NCBI GenBank assembly: GCA_029532415.1
Contig: JAQOTA010000020.1
Location: 62,001 to 126,000, forward strand
Direction: 5' to 3'
DNA from: Marasmius tenuissimus
Lineage: Eukaryota > Basidiomycota > Agaricomycetes > Agaricales > Marasmiaceae
Length of the DNA stretch: 64,000 nt
This document shows positions 45,717-57,311 of the stretch, one piece after another. How positions within the stretch are numbered: position 1 is the stretch's first letter; every line of letters begins with the position of its first letter. The notes under the pieces were generated by a model that ran no database searches, was not told the origin of the DNA, and was given only the letters and a program-made list of their open reading frames with translations. Made by a program: the position numbers and the translations under genes.

Positions 45717-48700
45717 GCAGAAGAGACAGAAGCTGACATGCCGGAATGGACTTGTCAGAGTTGGAGAGACTCTGACAACTGGAAGGCTGAGTGAATGGTT
45801 GGACAATAGACGAAGGTTTTGCCAACGACACTGTTGAGTTGAGTTGTCCTTGACTGGAAGGGAGAGGAAGATAAAGAGATAGAGAAGATAGAGATAAAGA
45901 GACAGAATGAGACAAATGAGATAAAACAGAAACCAAGTTGATTTAAATTCTGAGGAATACAAGTCATGAAGTATCTAGCTTATATATGTATCGATCTCTG
46001 AGACCTCTGAAGGGGTTCCGGCAATTCTAGTACCAAAGGTGAGTCAAGGGCAGGAGAGAATGTATGTACAGTATGGAATCCGAGATGGAGGGCAAAGTCC
46101 CGGAGTCAGAAATGAATCAGAAATAAAATGTCAGAATGGAATGTACGGGATGAGTCGTGATAGAATGGAAAGCGGAATGTTGGAATGCAGAGCCTATGGA
46201 GTACTCAGAAATGAACAGTGTATATGTATCTCCAATCCATAAGTACTGGGGACCTGACGTTGGAATCCAAAGTTATGTTTCAGAAGGGATTATGAAGGAA
46301 AGAAAAAACATGGAACCTCTGGAAGGTGGAAACAAGCCTTCAGAAGCTATAAATGGCATGGACGTAACATCTGGTATGAATGCTACCCCTCCTAGGTTCT
46401 TGTCCTTGTCCTCATCTTCCTGCTCAAGCTGCTGTTGCTTGTGCCCATGCCCTTCCTCTTCTTCTTCAGCCTCCTCCTCAATTGTTTGAAGTGCCGGCTC
46501 TGGAGAACAATGAGCCAGATAAAGATCTTCCCTATCATCATCTTTGATGTTGTTGTTTCCATGTGTAGAGTGTAATGGGCTAAATTTCTGGCCATCTCAT
46601 TTCCAGGACCCCTATCTTTTCTCCCACTTCTACACCCCTCTGTACCATCCCCAGTTATACCTTCTCCACCTTTCATTCTCATCCACCCCTTATGTTTTCT
46701 ACTTTATTTCACTTCCCTAGCATCTATCAGTCTTTCCCTACCATTTCTGCATTCCCAACAACAGCCCAATCCTCCCCAGTACTTGGCACCAGCATCCCAG
46801 GGCCTGGAACCAGCCACTCAATCAGGTCTACAGCATAGCCATGTTCCCAGAACCTTGTCCAGGATGAACACAGAATATTCTCTTCAAGATCTGGGATCCA
46901 CATGTGGAATGCCTCATGTCTAGGAGGGACATGTGGAAATCATCATGAATCATTCTGCAATCATATTGCCAGCTATATTATTTACTTTCTGGGACATTAT
47001 ATATGTACAACCTCTTTTACGAGTATATAAAGTACAGGTAAAACCCCCATGTACTTTAAATCTGTTGTTTTGTCTTATCTAGTCAAGTTATCAAGCTCCT
47101 CAGTTGAGTATTCTCTTAGTCCTTGATGTACTAATCATCTCTGTGTTAGCAGCACACAAACCCACAGTGCCCCTGGTCAATTTATCTTTTAGGTTTAAGG
47201 CTACCTTGATTTGTTGTCCACGTATCCAAAAGGATATCTTTCCCACAGTATTGCTTGCAGGAGCTTGCAGTATTTCCTCTGCCATCCCAACTACTTGCTG
47301 GTGCTTGTAGTTGCCATCTCCATCCCCTATTCTCAAGTTCTTGTTCAGGTGGTCCTGAGTTCAGGATACAAGATTCCGCCAACTCATCAAGGTCCCAAAG
47401 GTTTTCATGATTCCTTTGGCCTCATTCATTCCGCCATCTTTTCCTACATTTATTTTCTACCCATTGCAACTAGATCCGTGGCCTGAAAAATCTGCAACCC
47501 TTACATAGGCGATGTGGTTCTGCAACCCAAGCAACCGTTTGAGTGAGCACCTTGTGTCCTGGCTACAGGGTGTTTGCCATTTGTACAAATGACAATCTCA
47601 GGACATAGATACATTTGGCGAGAGCTTGGGGGTCTTCAAGGAGGCTGCAAGCCTGAAACATCCTTGGGTTAGGCCTGCAAAAGACAAAGGATCTGCAAAG
47701 AGTTGATATTGAGTTTGACAGCATGACAGCCTGAGCTGGTAGCTCCTGTGAAAGAAGCCTGAGTTATGCCATGTGAGAAAGTTAAGCTGAATTCTTGTAC
47801 CTCATTGATGCCATCCTCTTCATGATTGTCTTCCTGGGGAATATCTTCAGAGTCATCCTTTGCACAAGAATGTTTTCAGCGATAGCTGAATTGGTATACA
47901 ACAAATGCTCACTGTTATGTTGGTTTTATCTCTTGAAATCCCAGCTTTTAAACAAGTTTTTCTCTTTGGCCCTCCCTGTTTTTTCTGGGTCTTGACTGTT
48001 AACAGTGTCTGGATAGCTCAGTTCCTGAATGAGTGTAGATTCCTGCCCAATGATTGCAATTCAACCATATCAACACTACTTTCATAGTAGAGAGTATGAT
48101 TGCTATGGATGGAGATGAGGCTTGTTTGAAGCAAAGACACGTTCAACTTACAGCTTCAACAATCCATTGTGACCTGAGCTCACTTTCCCACAGTTGAACA
48201 ATGAGCTAGATAAACCCCCTTCTGGATTAAAATGAGGGAGGCGGGCCACATTTTGTGCCCAATCTGTGGTGTGAAAAGGAACTGCCAGTCAAATTGTTGG
48301 TGCACCATGGTCATCCCCCAGCTAATCTACCCCTACATGAAGCTCTTACAAACCACAGACAACTGTTATTACAATCCCAAGCCTTCTACAGTGCAGTGCC
48401 AATGTGGAGGAAAAGGGTTCCGCCACCTATAGGTCACCATTGTTCACTTTCACCATACATGTGTTAATGCTACAGCAATCTTGATATATACTTATAGTCT
48501 TCCCCTCTAACTCAAGTCTCAGCCAGCTAAATTTACCTGTGTTCCCCACTGATGTGTACATGGTGTTCTTTCATCAGATCCACAGATACATCATTTATTC
48601 CTTTACAGTTCATTGTCATGATCATTGTACAGCTTGGTTCTGTCATATATACTCATGGTCACTTGTAGGTAGTTCCTCAGCTTGTCCATTTTGTCCATAC

Positions 48701-48860
48701 CACTTGCCTAGCTTGTGCTATGTTGAGGGTGTACTTGCTCAATAACTATCTCTTTCACCCCTGATCCCTAGTCCCAGATTGGATGGCCTGAGAGGTTCCC
48801 AGTCACAGAGGCCATTCATGACACATTTCATCCACCTCCATCTCACCATCACGTCCAATA
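45717..48860. other. 3.1 kb without assignable genes
   Basis: Contains A-rich GAGATAGAG-type low complexity (45860-45930), a Ser/Cys-coding microsatellite-like tract (46400-46480), a TATA-like tataaagtacag near 47025, and short frames at 47100-47486, 47795-48087 and 48232-48467. The 48232-48467 frames could be an early exon of the KDZ gene or another decayed transposon. I cannot decide. Confidence 0.3.
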
Positions 48861-48869
48861 TCTCAAATG

Positions 48870-50916
48870 TCAGATTACAAGTATCCTCCTGACTCTTTGC
48901 CCCCTCTTCTCATCCAATGACACCTTCTTTAGCCAGGTTGGGAGCATGATCAAGCCTGTTGTGTTCAGACTCTGATGATGATGCTGAAGTGAGTGGTTAT
49001 ACATCCTCCTCTGGAGACAACTGCAAAGCAGACCACAAGCAGAGGTGTTCTCCACCACCAAAGCTGGATTGTCTGAGTAAGTACCTTAGGTCTTGCTGTC
49101 CCCTGTGCTTCAACAGAAGCTACCTGAAATCAAATGACAAGCTACAGTGAGTACAAGACAGTTTGCAAGTGTTACCTGGTAGCAGAACTTTGATTCTAGA
49201 TTTGATGTGATTGTGTGCATAGACGCATGCTTCATGCAGAAGCACAACAAGGGTATGGGCCAGGATTTAGAGAACAGCCATCCCAAGTCCATGTTTATGC
49301 CTGAGGACAAGGTGAAACTAATGGAGGAATGGGTGGAGATTGTATGGCCACAATCAACTGCCTATGATAACCCATCAGAGGATGAGGATGGTTATGAAGG
49401 ATCCATGAAAGTTCCCTGCTCTGCATTGGATGGATGTGAAGCCAGCTTCACTGCCACTGACGAGAGACAAGGAAAAGCCGGTACCCAATTCTTCGACTGC
49501 AAGGCACTCATGGCTTTGTTGTGTCAGCATGACCAAGTTTTATGGATTGCATGACTACAGCAGGAGAGCAGCAACACTATGTATTCACTCTGGTGGACAA
49601 GTTATTCTCCCATTTGCCAGATTGGTTCAAGGTGGCACTCCTGTACAATGTCAGCTACAAATTACACTGCAGTTGCATTAAATGGAACTTCCTCAAGGAG
49701 TTTCTGCCTCAATTGGTGTTCACAATTTCAGTCTTCCATGTGTTTGGGCATACCTGGGCATGCCAACTTATATACCATCTGTCAGGAATGCAGCAAGTGA
49801 CTAGGAAACCCCTCAGGCCACTGTCAAGGTCAAGGGAGCAAAGAAGAGTAGATAGACTGTGAGTAGGACATAGACTACACAGTACATGCCGGAAGCAAGC
49901 ACTATGTGACAAAGTTGTCAGACTGAGGAACTATCTACAGAGACCATGAGTATATATGACAGAACCAAGCTGTACTATGATCATGGGAACGAAGGTAAAA
50001 GAGGATAAATGAAAGAACAATGATCAAGATCAAAGGAATGTTGTAGAAACAAGTAGAACATCAAAGAATAACTTGTACATCAGTATCAAGGTGGAAACCA
50101 TGTAGAATGATGAAAGACATCATGGGATGATCTATGGGAACCAAGGTGCAATGCTGGGAACATGTAATAAGGTGAAATGAAGGGAAAATCATGGAAGAAA
50201 GACCTGGGACCAAGGAAAGGGAAAAACAGTAGGGTGATTCGTAACACCATCCTCAGAAGAGAGATAGGTTTGGGCTATTAGATGATGAAGGTTGTGAGAG
50301 ATTCTGGCACTCAATTAGCCATTTGATACCGTATTTCTGTGTTTGCAGGGTGAGTAGCCTATCTTCCTTGCTTTCACGTAGTACAATCATGCCCATTTAG
50401 TTCCATCAATGCTTGTACACATTGGATTGTCAGGTCAAACACACAGACTGGGAGAGCTTGTATGGGCTAGGCCTATGACTTAACAAGAAATGGAGTGACA
50501 CTGCAGGAAGGGAATGGGCCAGGAAACAGGCAGTCACTGAGTCTGGCTACTCAGAGGAGTATCTGAAGAAGCAATGAGAGGAGCTGAAGAAGGAGCAGAC
50601 TAAACCCCTACCAAGTGAGTCTCATCTATAATTGATATCCCATTTGATGATCTGACTATGAGCAACTGGCAGGATGTTTGAATCAGAACAGGAAGAAGGC
50701 GGTTCAAGAGGTTTTGTGGCTGAGAGGATCTCTTGTCATGCTGAAAGAGAAGCACAGAGAGTTGGAGAAGGCTATCTTGAAGGTCAAGAATGAGGACTGG
50801 GAGCTCAATATGAAGCAGCTTTCCAAGGTGAAGAGGAGTATCAGGGAGATGGAGAAGCAGCTGCATCAGAAGGAGCTGACACTCGGTGTTGAAGGGAGTC
50901 AGAAGGTGTGGCATCT
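48870..50916 (+). pseudogene. KDZ-type transposase, N-terminal and catalytic part
   Basis: SKYLRSCCPLCF and, after a short intron (49148 to about 49193), FDVIVCIDACFMQKHNKG give the conserved first catalytic Asp region of KDZ transposases. Then ALDGCEASFTATDER, TQFFDCKALMALLCQHDQVL, YKLHCSCIKWNFLKEFL and FHVFGHTWACQLIYH follow. A solo LTR (49780-50246) interrupts. The frame resumes PQKRDRFGLLDDEGCERFW (a motif with catalytic acids), then an intron, DCQVKHTDW, SGYSEEYLKKQ* and a coiled-coil Lys/Glu region (50678-50905). The last codons read EGSQKVWHL at CATCT (50912-50916) before the LTR. The C-terminal part lies on the minus strand at 27380-28940. In-frame stops and frame changes show it is inactive. 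Confidence 0.8.
49780..50246. mobile_element. Solo LTR (family S) in the KDZ gene, TSD CCATC
   Basis: Begins TGTCAGGAATGC and ends GATTCGTAACA. Flanked by CCATC at 49775-49779 and 50247-50251. It is related along its length to 54150-54605. Its removal restores the KDZ reading QLIYH/PQKRDRFG. Confidence 0.9.
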
Positions 50917-51619
50917 TGCAAGGACTTGTGTGATAACCTTAGAACAACGAATATGTTGAATAAATGTGGGAGTTATATTGAATATATTCAGGCAGGGTGC
51001 TGGCAGTTTATCCCGCTGAGCAATATGGCTAAGAGAATAGTGTTATAGTGCGGATGAAAGGGTAGGTTTGTAGACAAAGAATAGGCAAGCAGTATGGCTC
51101 AAGCCTGAGGAGTGTGAGACAACCAAAGGTTGGTGAGATAATAGATGGCAGTAATAGAACTACGGGGTTTTACAAGGAATAACAAGACTACCCAAACAGA
51201 GAGAAAATGGCTACTTTCCATACTGAAGAAATGGTCCAAACAGAGATAAATATATGTTATTGTAGTTTACTATTGTGTAAAGTTTGGTGGGATAATGTGA
51301 GTGTGTGAGATACTGCCTGGGACCCGATTTTGGGGTATTCAGAGAAAAGGGGGTGGGCTGGCCAAACTTATTGAAGAAACGGTATCTGGGCTGTGAGTTC
51401 CCTAGTACTGCCCTTGACAGTTTTCTTTTGGCGCTTGATGGTCTCTTCCCTGTACTCCCATGTTCTTGCACCTCCAGCTCACTACTTTTATTGTTTCACC
51501 ACCTCAGAGTCCGAGTTATTGATTGGTAAGCCCTCTGCATTGCTCCCACATTCATTTTGGAGTGTTCAGGACCATACAGTCCATTACATTTCCCCCTCTT
51601 CTAGACTTTGAGCCCTGCA
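50917..51619 (-). repeat. Gypsy-1 LTR (3' LTR, inverted relative to 28941-29644)
   Basis: 703 bp. Read on the minus strand it starts TGCAGGGCTCAAAG at 51619 and ends CCTTGCA at 50917, next to CATCT of the KDZ gene. It is almost identical to 28941-29644, except for the first 8-10 bases. Confidence 0.8.
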
Positions 51620-51961
51620 AAAACATATGGGTGACTGGCAATCAGAGAGTATTTTCATGCAAAACAAATTGAGAGTTTAGCGAGGGTAAATGGGCCATAT
51701 GGTTTAAGCTGTTATTTGGTCTTGGTTGTTTGACAGCTGGCCTCCACCAGGCTTGCTCTGAATTGATTTGAAAGAAAAATCTGTGGGTGTTATTGCCATT
51801 GTTGGGCAAGGGCAAAGTTATGATGGCAAGGGTGAGGGACAATCAGGGGGTCTGGAGAGGTGGGGGGGAGAAGTTTTTTGGTGGGCTTGAAATGATATAA
51901 AAGGTGCGCTTTTTTGTTCATATTGCTCCAGTTCAATCACTGAGCTTTCCCCGTTCTCTCA

Positions 51962-52620
51962 ATGACTTCTACCTCTCAAATGGCACCTTCAACTTGTTTT
52001 GCAACTGCAACAGCTGCTATGGCAGTTGTCCATGCACCCCAACCTCCCAATCCCCCCTTTGAAGACTGTTCTTTCTGACAAGGTTCATTGGGATCCCTCC
52101 TTCAACAAGCTGATGACAATTGGCTCTACAGTTCGTAGCCATCCCCTTCATGTCTATATTTTGGGTTGTCACTCATCACTTGATCCCTTCAGGACACCAT
52201 GCAACGTCGCCAATTTTATTCAGAAGTTCTTCCCACCCAGTGTCACTGTTTATGACATCCTTCAATTTCTGCTCGCCGAACGTAGTGAGTTCATCGAGGC
52301 ACAAAAGGAGGAAGAGAGGTAAGCAGGGTATTCCCTCATATGGCCGTATTTTGTGCTGACCCAACTGTTCTTGATTTTCTAGGCTTCCAAAATTGTATAC
52401 CAGAATCCGTAGTCTGTTATTTAAGTTGGAGTTGTAAGTCCCTCTTTAGATTTTGTGCCGTTTTCATGGATAATTGATGTTGTTGCCCGATAGGGACACT
52501 CTATTTTCCCGTTCTTTATGCTTCCCACAGGCTCATGGCTCGTTTGATTGAGCCTTTCAATTTCCATTTATCAAACTACAGAAGCTTTGTGTTTTTGCCT
52601 AAAGGTGTGTCCAATTTATT
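51962..52620 (+). CDS. Spliced gene of unknown function, antisense to the Gypsy-1 3' region
   Basis: A TATA-like GATATAAAAGG at about 51894 lies about 65 bp before ATG 51962 (MTSTSQMAPSTCF, Ala/Pro-rich). The main part (to 52319) reads KVHWDPSFNKLMTIGSTV, HVYILGCHSSLDPFRTPCN, QKFFPPSVTVYDILQFLL and EFIEAQKEEE. Good introns follow: gtaagc...ttctag (about 52320-52382) and gtaagt...cgatag (about 52435-52494), then ...cccacag near 52531. Spliced exons continue as LPKLYTRIRSLLFKLEL and LMARLIEPFNFHLSNY. A C-run near 52059 shifts the frame between the start and main part, so it may be broken. No domain recognised. It sits between the integrase stop and the 3' LTR, on the opposite strand. Confidence 0.45.
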
Positions 52621-52729
52621 TAATTTATTCTCTGTCATTGTTGCTAATGTATTTCATAGCTGGTTGTAGGAATAGTGATTAAATAAATTATTATGTCCAG
52701 TACCATGGTTATTATCTTTGTTGTAGTCA

Positions 52730-54620
52730 TCAAGATTGATGAGTTGCTTCAGGAATAATACTGGTTGTTCTTGACATTGTCGCTTCTTTCTGACCTTTGG
52801 GGGATGGTTTTGGGGATACCTGATTTTTCCCTTCCTTCAAGGCCTTAAGTACCTCCTCTGAGTGTGTGGGTTTTGTCAGATGATCCTTTTTGAAATCAAG
52901 AATCATGTCAATGGCACCGTGCATGCTAGACAAGGGAAGCCACCAGTTCCCCTCCTGCGGATAGCCCACCCATTTCACCAGGTACAATATTTGTCTATTC
53001 TCACATGTCAAATCCAAGATTGATTCAACTTCCCATTCTGGTCCAGTTTCCACCTCAATTGGTGGCAGCGGCAGTTGTACTTGCCGAGGGATTGTATTTG
53101 AGTAATGTTTAGACAGCAAATTTGCATGAAATACATTGTGTATTCCTTCCATAGATTTTGGGAGTTTTAGCTGATAGGCTTGCCATGAAATTTTGTGGAC
53201 AATCTCAAAGGGTCCCATTTGTTTAGCGTCCAACTTTTTTGCTGGTTGTTTGGTCTTAATGTTGCAAGTGTTAAGCCACACCTTTGTCCCTTCCTTCCAC
53301 TCATCTGGTGAGTCCTCTTGATTACGATCAGCATCTTTACGATATTCCTTATTTGCCTCTTCAATCAGCTCTGTCAGATACACGTGTAGATGGTGAAGAT
53401 CTGTTGCCACTAGGTGGGCAGTGTGGTTTTGGATTGAAGATAAAGAGACCGTGGGCCTTGATGTGTACCCTTTATTTGTAAAGAACAGAGACATGTTTGT
53501 GGCCAAGTGCATTGCACTGTTATATGCAAATTCTGCTAATGGTAAAAATTCTTCCCAATCCGTCTGCTCATAATTGACAAACATCCTTAGATATTGCTCC
53601 AAGGTTTGGATCGTGCATTCTGTCTGGCCATCCATTTGTGGGTGGTAGGCTGTTGAGTATTTTGTTTTGATTTTGAACAGTTTGCAGAGGGAAGTCCAGA
53701 AGGATGATATGAAGGTGGACCCCCGAACACAATGTCTGAAGGCAAGCCATGTTTTGAGAAAACATCCTTAATGAAATGTTTCGCTAATATAGCTGCTGTA
53801 TCAGTGGTATTGCAGGGAATAAAAATTGCCTGCTTTGTAAGTTGACATACAATGACTAGGATTGTGTTGAATCTGTTCGACATTGGGAGTTCTCCCACAT
53901 GATCCATTGTTAACGAGGACCAACAACGATCTCCAATAGGTGATGGTCGTAAGTAGCTGTAGGGTTTCCATTGAGTTGACTTTCCCCGGGCACAGACTTC
54001 ACAGGATAAAACATATTTTCGGATGTCAGCTCGCATCCCGGGCCAATAGTATAGCTGTTTTATAAGGTGAACAGTATGATTCACTCCTGGATGCCCCCGG
54101 AGTCTATGATCATGATGAGTGCGTAACACTTCTAGTTGTAGATTGTTATTGTCAAGGACGAGGCCAATGACCAGGAGAACCCCTCAGGCCACCAACAGGG
54201 TCAAGAGTGCGAAGGTAAGAGGATAGATTTAAGTAAGGCAAGTGTATGATAGTACATGCTGGAAACAAGCACTATAAGACAAAGTTGTCAGACTGGGGAA
54301 CTATCTAGAAGTGTCCATGATTATATATGACAGAAACAAGCTGTAGTGATATCATGGGAACCAAAATAAAACAGGAAAACTGAAAGAACAAGTGTTAAAA
54401 ATCAAGGGATACATGTGGAAACATTGTCATGATGGAAACCTTATGGTATGCTGGGAAAATATCTGGAAACAATGTGGAACACCAGGTAGTACCAGGTAAT
54501 GATATGGGGGCCAGAATGCGATGGTGAGAACATGTAACCATGGGAAATAAAGAGAAAAACATGGGGAAAAAGTACCTGGGGACCAAGGGAAGGGAAAACA
54601 TAACAGTTATAGTTGGGAAT
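52730..54620 (-). pseudogene. Gypsy-1 pol: integrase with C-terminal chromodomain (right half)
   Basis: From 54620 it reads IPNYN, is interrupted by a solo LTR (54150-54605), then NNLQLEVLRTHHDHRLRGHPG, the HHCC domain (H-x-YYWPGM...CEVCARGK) and the core start TMDHVGELP. At about 53725 a short deletion removes the second catalytic Asp and shifts the frame (SDIVFGG against the usual SDRGS). The other frame carries on as FWTSLCKLFKIKTKYSTAYH to DGQTECTIQTLEQYLR (Glu). The 53635-52730 frame ends with WEVESILD...YLVKWVGYPQEGNWW, a chromodomain, which identifies a chromovirus. The chromodomain normally targets integration to marked chromatin. Inactive. Confidence 0.85.
54150..54605. mobile_element. 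Solo LTR (family S) in Gypsy-1 integrase, TSD GTTAT
   Basis: Begins TGTCAAGGACGAGG and ends AAAACATAACA. GTTAT is present at 54145-54149 and 54606-54610. Related to 49780-50246 (shared AACCCCTCAGGCCAC and GACAAAGTTGTCAGACTG). Confidence 0.9.
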
Positions 54621-55299
54621 GTACAGTACATGTCAGTCTTACAGTGCAGGCCAGGTGGTATCAAGCTGAAATCATCTGTCCAAAAAATCATTTGAGAATC
54701 AGAGATTGACCAGGCTTGTCAGTCTGGTGAGCCCTGATCCCAACTGGTGGGTCTGCTCAGTGGCTGACCAGATCCCCATAGTTTTGCTGGTGTAAGTAAT
54801 GAGTATCTCAGAACTATGTTGAATCACATACTATGCTTCCTCAGCTTGCGTGATGGCTTGGTGACTACAACCCCTGTGTGGTGTACCTGACACATCAGAT
54901 GAGGATGTGCTAGTATCCAACTCCAGTTGATCATTGATGGGGCTGTCAACACAATGTAATAACATTGCTGTAAAGAAGTCAAACCAGCTTGGAAATGTTA
55001 GCTATTTGACTGACACAGCCCTAGTATGTATCAAAGTATATTCTGATACTTACTGGAGCTTAGATCACTAAGTCTGACCTGTGGAGTGCACCCAAAGGTG
55101 AGGGAAACATGTGGGAAACAGGTAAGCACCCAAGCAGAGATGCCGGAAACTTGTGTGCAGGACTGGGATACTCCATGCACACAACATCCCCTGGTCCCGT
55201 AGTAACTAGTACAGGAAAAATAGTCTGGGACCAGGAAAATAATCTTTTCCCATTTGGACACTCATAGAGCTCAGCGGTTAGATATGACAGAACAGCCCC
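54621..55299. other. Unassigned DNA right of the Gypsy-1 right half
   Basis: It starts TA-CAGTACATGTCAGTC at the TA where pol is interrupted, so it should hold the other end of the element inserted there and the right inversion breakpoint. No transposase residues recognised on either strand. Copy B of the segmental duplication begins near 55300. Confidence 0.35.
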
Positions 55300-55459
55300 A
55301 ACCCCTGTGGGCCCCCCGCTTTCACAACTTTTGTGACTCCTCATGACCACCATCAACAATGAGTGCGGCTCTATATAATCCCAGTATAAAACAGCAATGA
55401 CAAGAGCGGGTGATGTTTCAAACCTTGTAACCCCCAGGCTGTCAGATACAGCTTTGATC

Positions 55460-55750
55460 CTTTCCAGTCACCCTCAAAATGTGGGCAATGATAGCCAGCC
55501 ATCATATCACCATTCCCACGAGGCACAAACAAGGGATACAAAACCAGGTGTTCAATCCTCTTTGCCACTGGCTCGCCGATCTCAAGGCGTAGATTTAGAT
55601 GAGAATGGTCCGGTCAATAGAGCCGAGATAGCAGCCATGTGCGCCGAAATGCACTCTATTAGGACAAGACTTGCGGTTCTGGAGACAGAGGCAGAAGTTG
55701 GGTCCCAGGAATATATGTCGTCGTATGTGAGTACAAGTAAATCCAGATAA
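55460..55750 (+). pseudogene. Coiled-coil protein gene, copy B (5' deleted)
   Basis: Homologous to 5394-5652. The frame LSSHPQNVGNDSQPSYHH...GVDLDENGPVNRAEIAAM...RTRLAVLETEAE ends at a stop after STSKSR, so the C-terminal coiled coil is intact. The sequence jumps directly from the leader (matching 4957) to this part, removing the start codon and first exon. An upstream in-frame ATG at 55397 exists but lies in formerly non-coding DNA. Confidence 0.5.
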
Positions 55751-55895
55751 TGATTGTTCCTCGCCAGTGTTACTGTCATTCTCTGTGTTGTAAGGCACCC
55801 CGTTCACTTGGTAAAATGTTAAACCCTCAAGAATCTCTGATACTGGTTACAAGGTCTTCTTGAATTGAGAATGTTGTGCGAGCCGTATATGGAGA

Positions 55896-57311
55896 TCAGG
55901 CATGGGATATAGCATCCTCGGGGCCCTGGGACGTTGTCTCTTCCTTCTTCATATTTGCCCTTACAATCAAGAGGGTAGGGGCAATTACCTGTAATCAATT
56001 GTCAACATGAACTCCGGTAGATAAGGCACGAGGCTAACTCCAACTTGGATGAGAATAGAATCCATGATCAGGAAGTTAGGTATCTTTGCCATGGCACAAG
56101 CAATAAATACAATCCACGCAATGGAGTAGAGCATGCATGATTCAATCCTAATTCATAGTTCAACGAGCACTGGCCCAAAACAGTGAGAAAAAGCACGAGT
56201 ACCCACAGAAACACCCCGATAGTCCGAAATTGCTCTTGCATGTGTGTCAAGAAAAACCGGCATGATCTAGAACTGTAAATCTTTCGAGCTATTGCAGTGT
56301 GATGAGACTGCCTTGGATGTGAGTCATACGCTCGGCGAATTGTGACCAACGAGTAAACTTACCTATGACGCCTGTCAAAAGCACATTCACAAGAACATGG
56401 AGACAGCTAGATCCTATGGCCGAGTATGCTGACAAGAGCTCGTCTGTTCCGACACTTTCGAAAGTTTTTGACTCCTGAGCTGAGGGCGATTGAGAAAACT
56501 GCAGCTCCCAATAAAAAATTGTGGATACCCCAGCTGAGACTGTCGAGATCACTTGTCACTTGAGAAGTAACCAATATTCAGTCTCAGGAAACCTTCTCAC
56601 CGTCGAATAGAAGACAGAGAATAATCGATGCCCAGGCATATTTCTTACTTCTCCAATCACAGATGATGAAGCACCGGAACACCTATTGAATGAGTCGAAT
56701 TCGTTCAAAACACGAGAATCCACAAGATCGGTCCATCAGCTTACCAAAACGGCATCTACAACAAGACTATTGCTCAAAGGTCAGTGTAAATTTTGAGGTA
56801 TTGGGGAGGGCTACGCATGAAAGCGAGAACGCACATCATTGTTGTTCATATGGCAAGAATACAGATTCTGTGTACAATTAAAGTTGTCAGTAGGACACAC
56901 ATGCTTCAATTCACAGGATACCTCACTGCATGACAGTTTGGGGGGAAAGCATTCTTTGTGGACACTCCCATCGCGAAACAAGGCAGAATGCTTGCTTGGC
57001 ATCCAAAATAACTGATGTTAAGCTGATTGGGACGCTAGTAGTAGACAAAACAAAGAGGGAGACAAGCGTGAATCTGAATAACCAATTTCCGCCCTCTTTT
57101 TCTCGCTCCCGCAGTAAGAAGGCCAACACAGAACAGCAGAACATTGAAACCGTAGAGCAATAGATTCACCTGAAACTTTTAAATCTCTCAATACCTGTAT
57201 TGTGTGATATCTACTCACCGCTGTGACGATAAATGGAAGTAGAATGGTAGATTTGAATTGGTCTTCAGCAAGATGTTTGTCCAAAGAATCAAGGGCGGCT
57301 GAGGAGGACAT
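55896..57311 (-). pseudogene. Agaricomycete multi-pass membrane protein, copy B
   Basis: ATG is at 57311 (MSSSAALDSLDKHLAEDQFK). After an intron the second exon has LLLYGFNVLLFCVG, then an 8-bp shortening against copy A (about 57108-57118) shifts the frame. Later exons preserved only here include FRCFIICDWRSKKYAWASII (RCY-type helix, about 56675-56600), ISTVSAGVSTIFYWELQF, TDELLSAYSAIGSSCLHVLV, and RTIGVFLWVLVLFLTVLGQ. The end is DSILIQVG joined across an intron to VIAPTLLIVRANMKKEET and stop 55896-55898. Except for the 8-bp lesion the family architecture looks complete. Function unknown; 7TM receptor-like topology is plausible but unproven. Confidence 0.6.

Noticed and set aside
45514..45936. 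Ser/Leu-rich minus ORFs
   Set aside because: Antisense of the Tc1 transposase and of a purine-rich low-complexity tract.
29645..50916. Inversion by recombination between the two inverted Gypsy-1 LTRs
   Set aside because: It would also rejoin the KDZ halves, but would leave the Gypsy pol halves in the wrong order. A breakpoint at the Tc1 site explains both KDZ and pol joins with one event.
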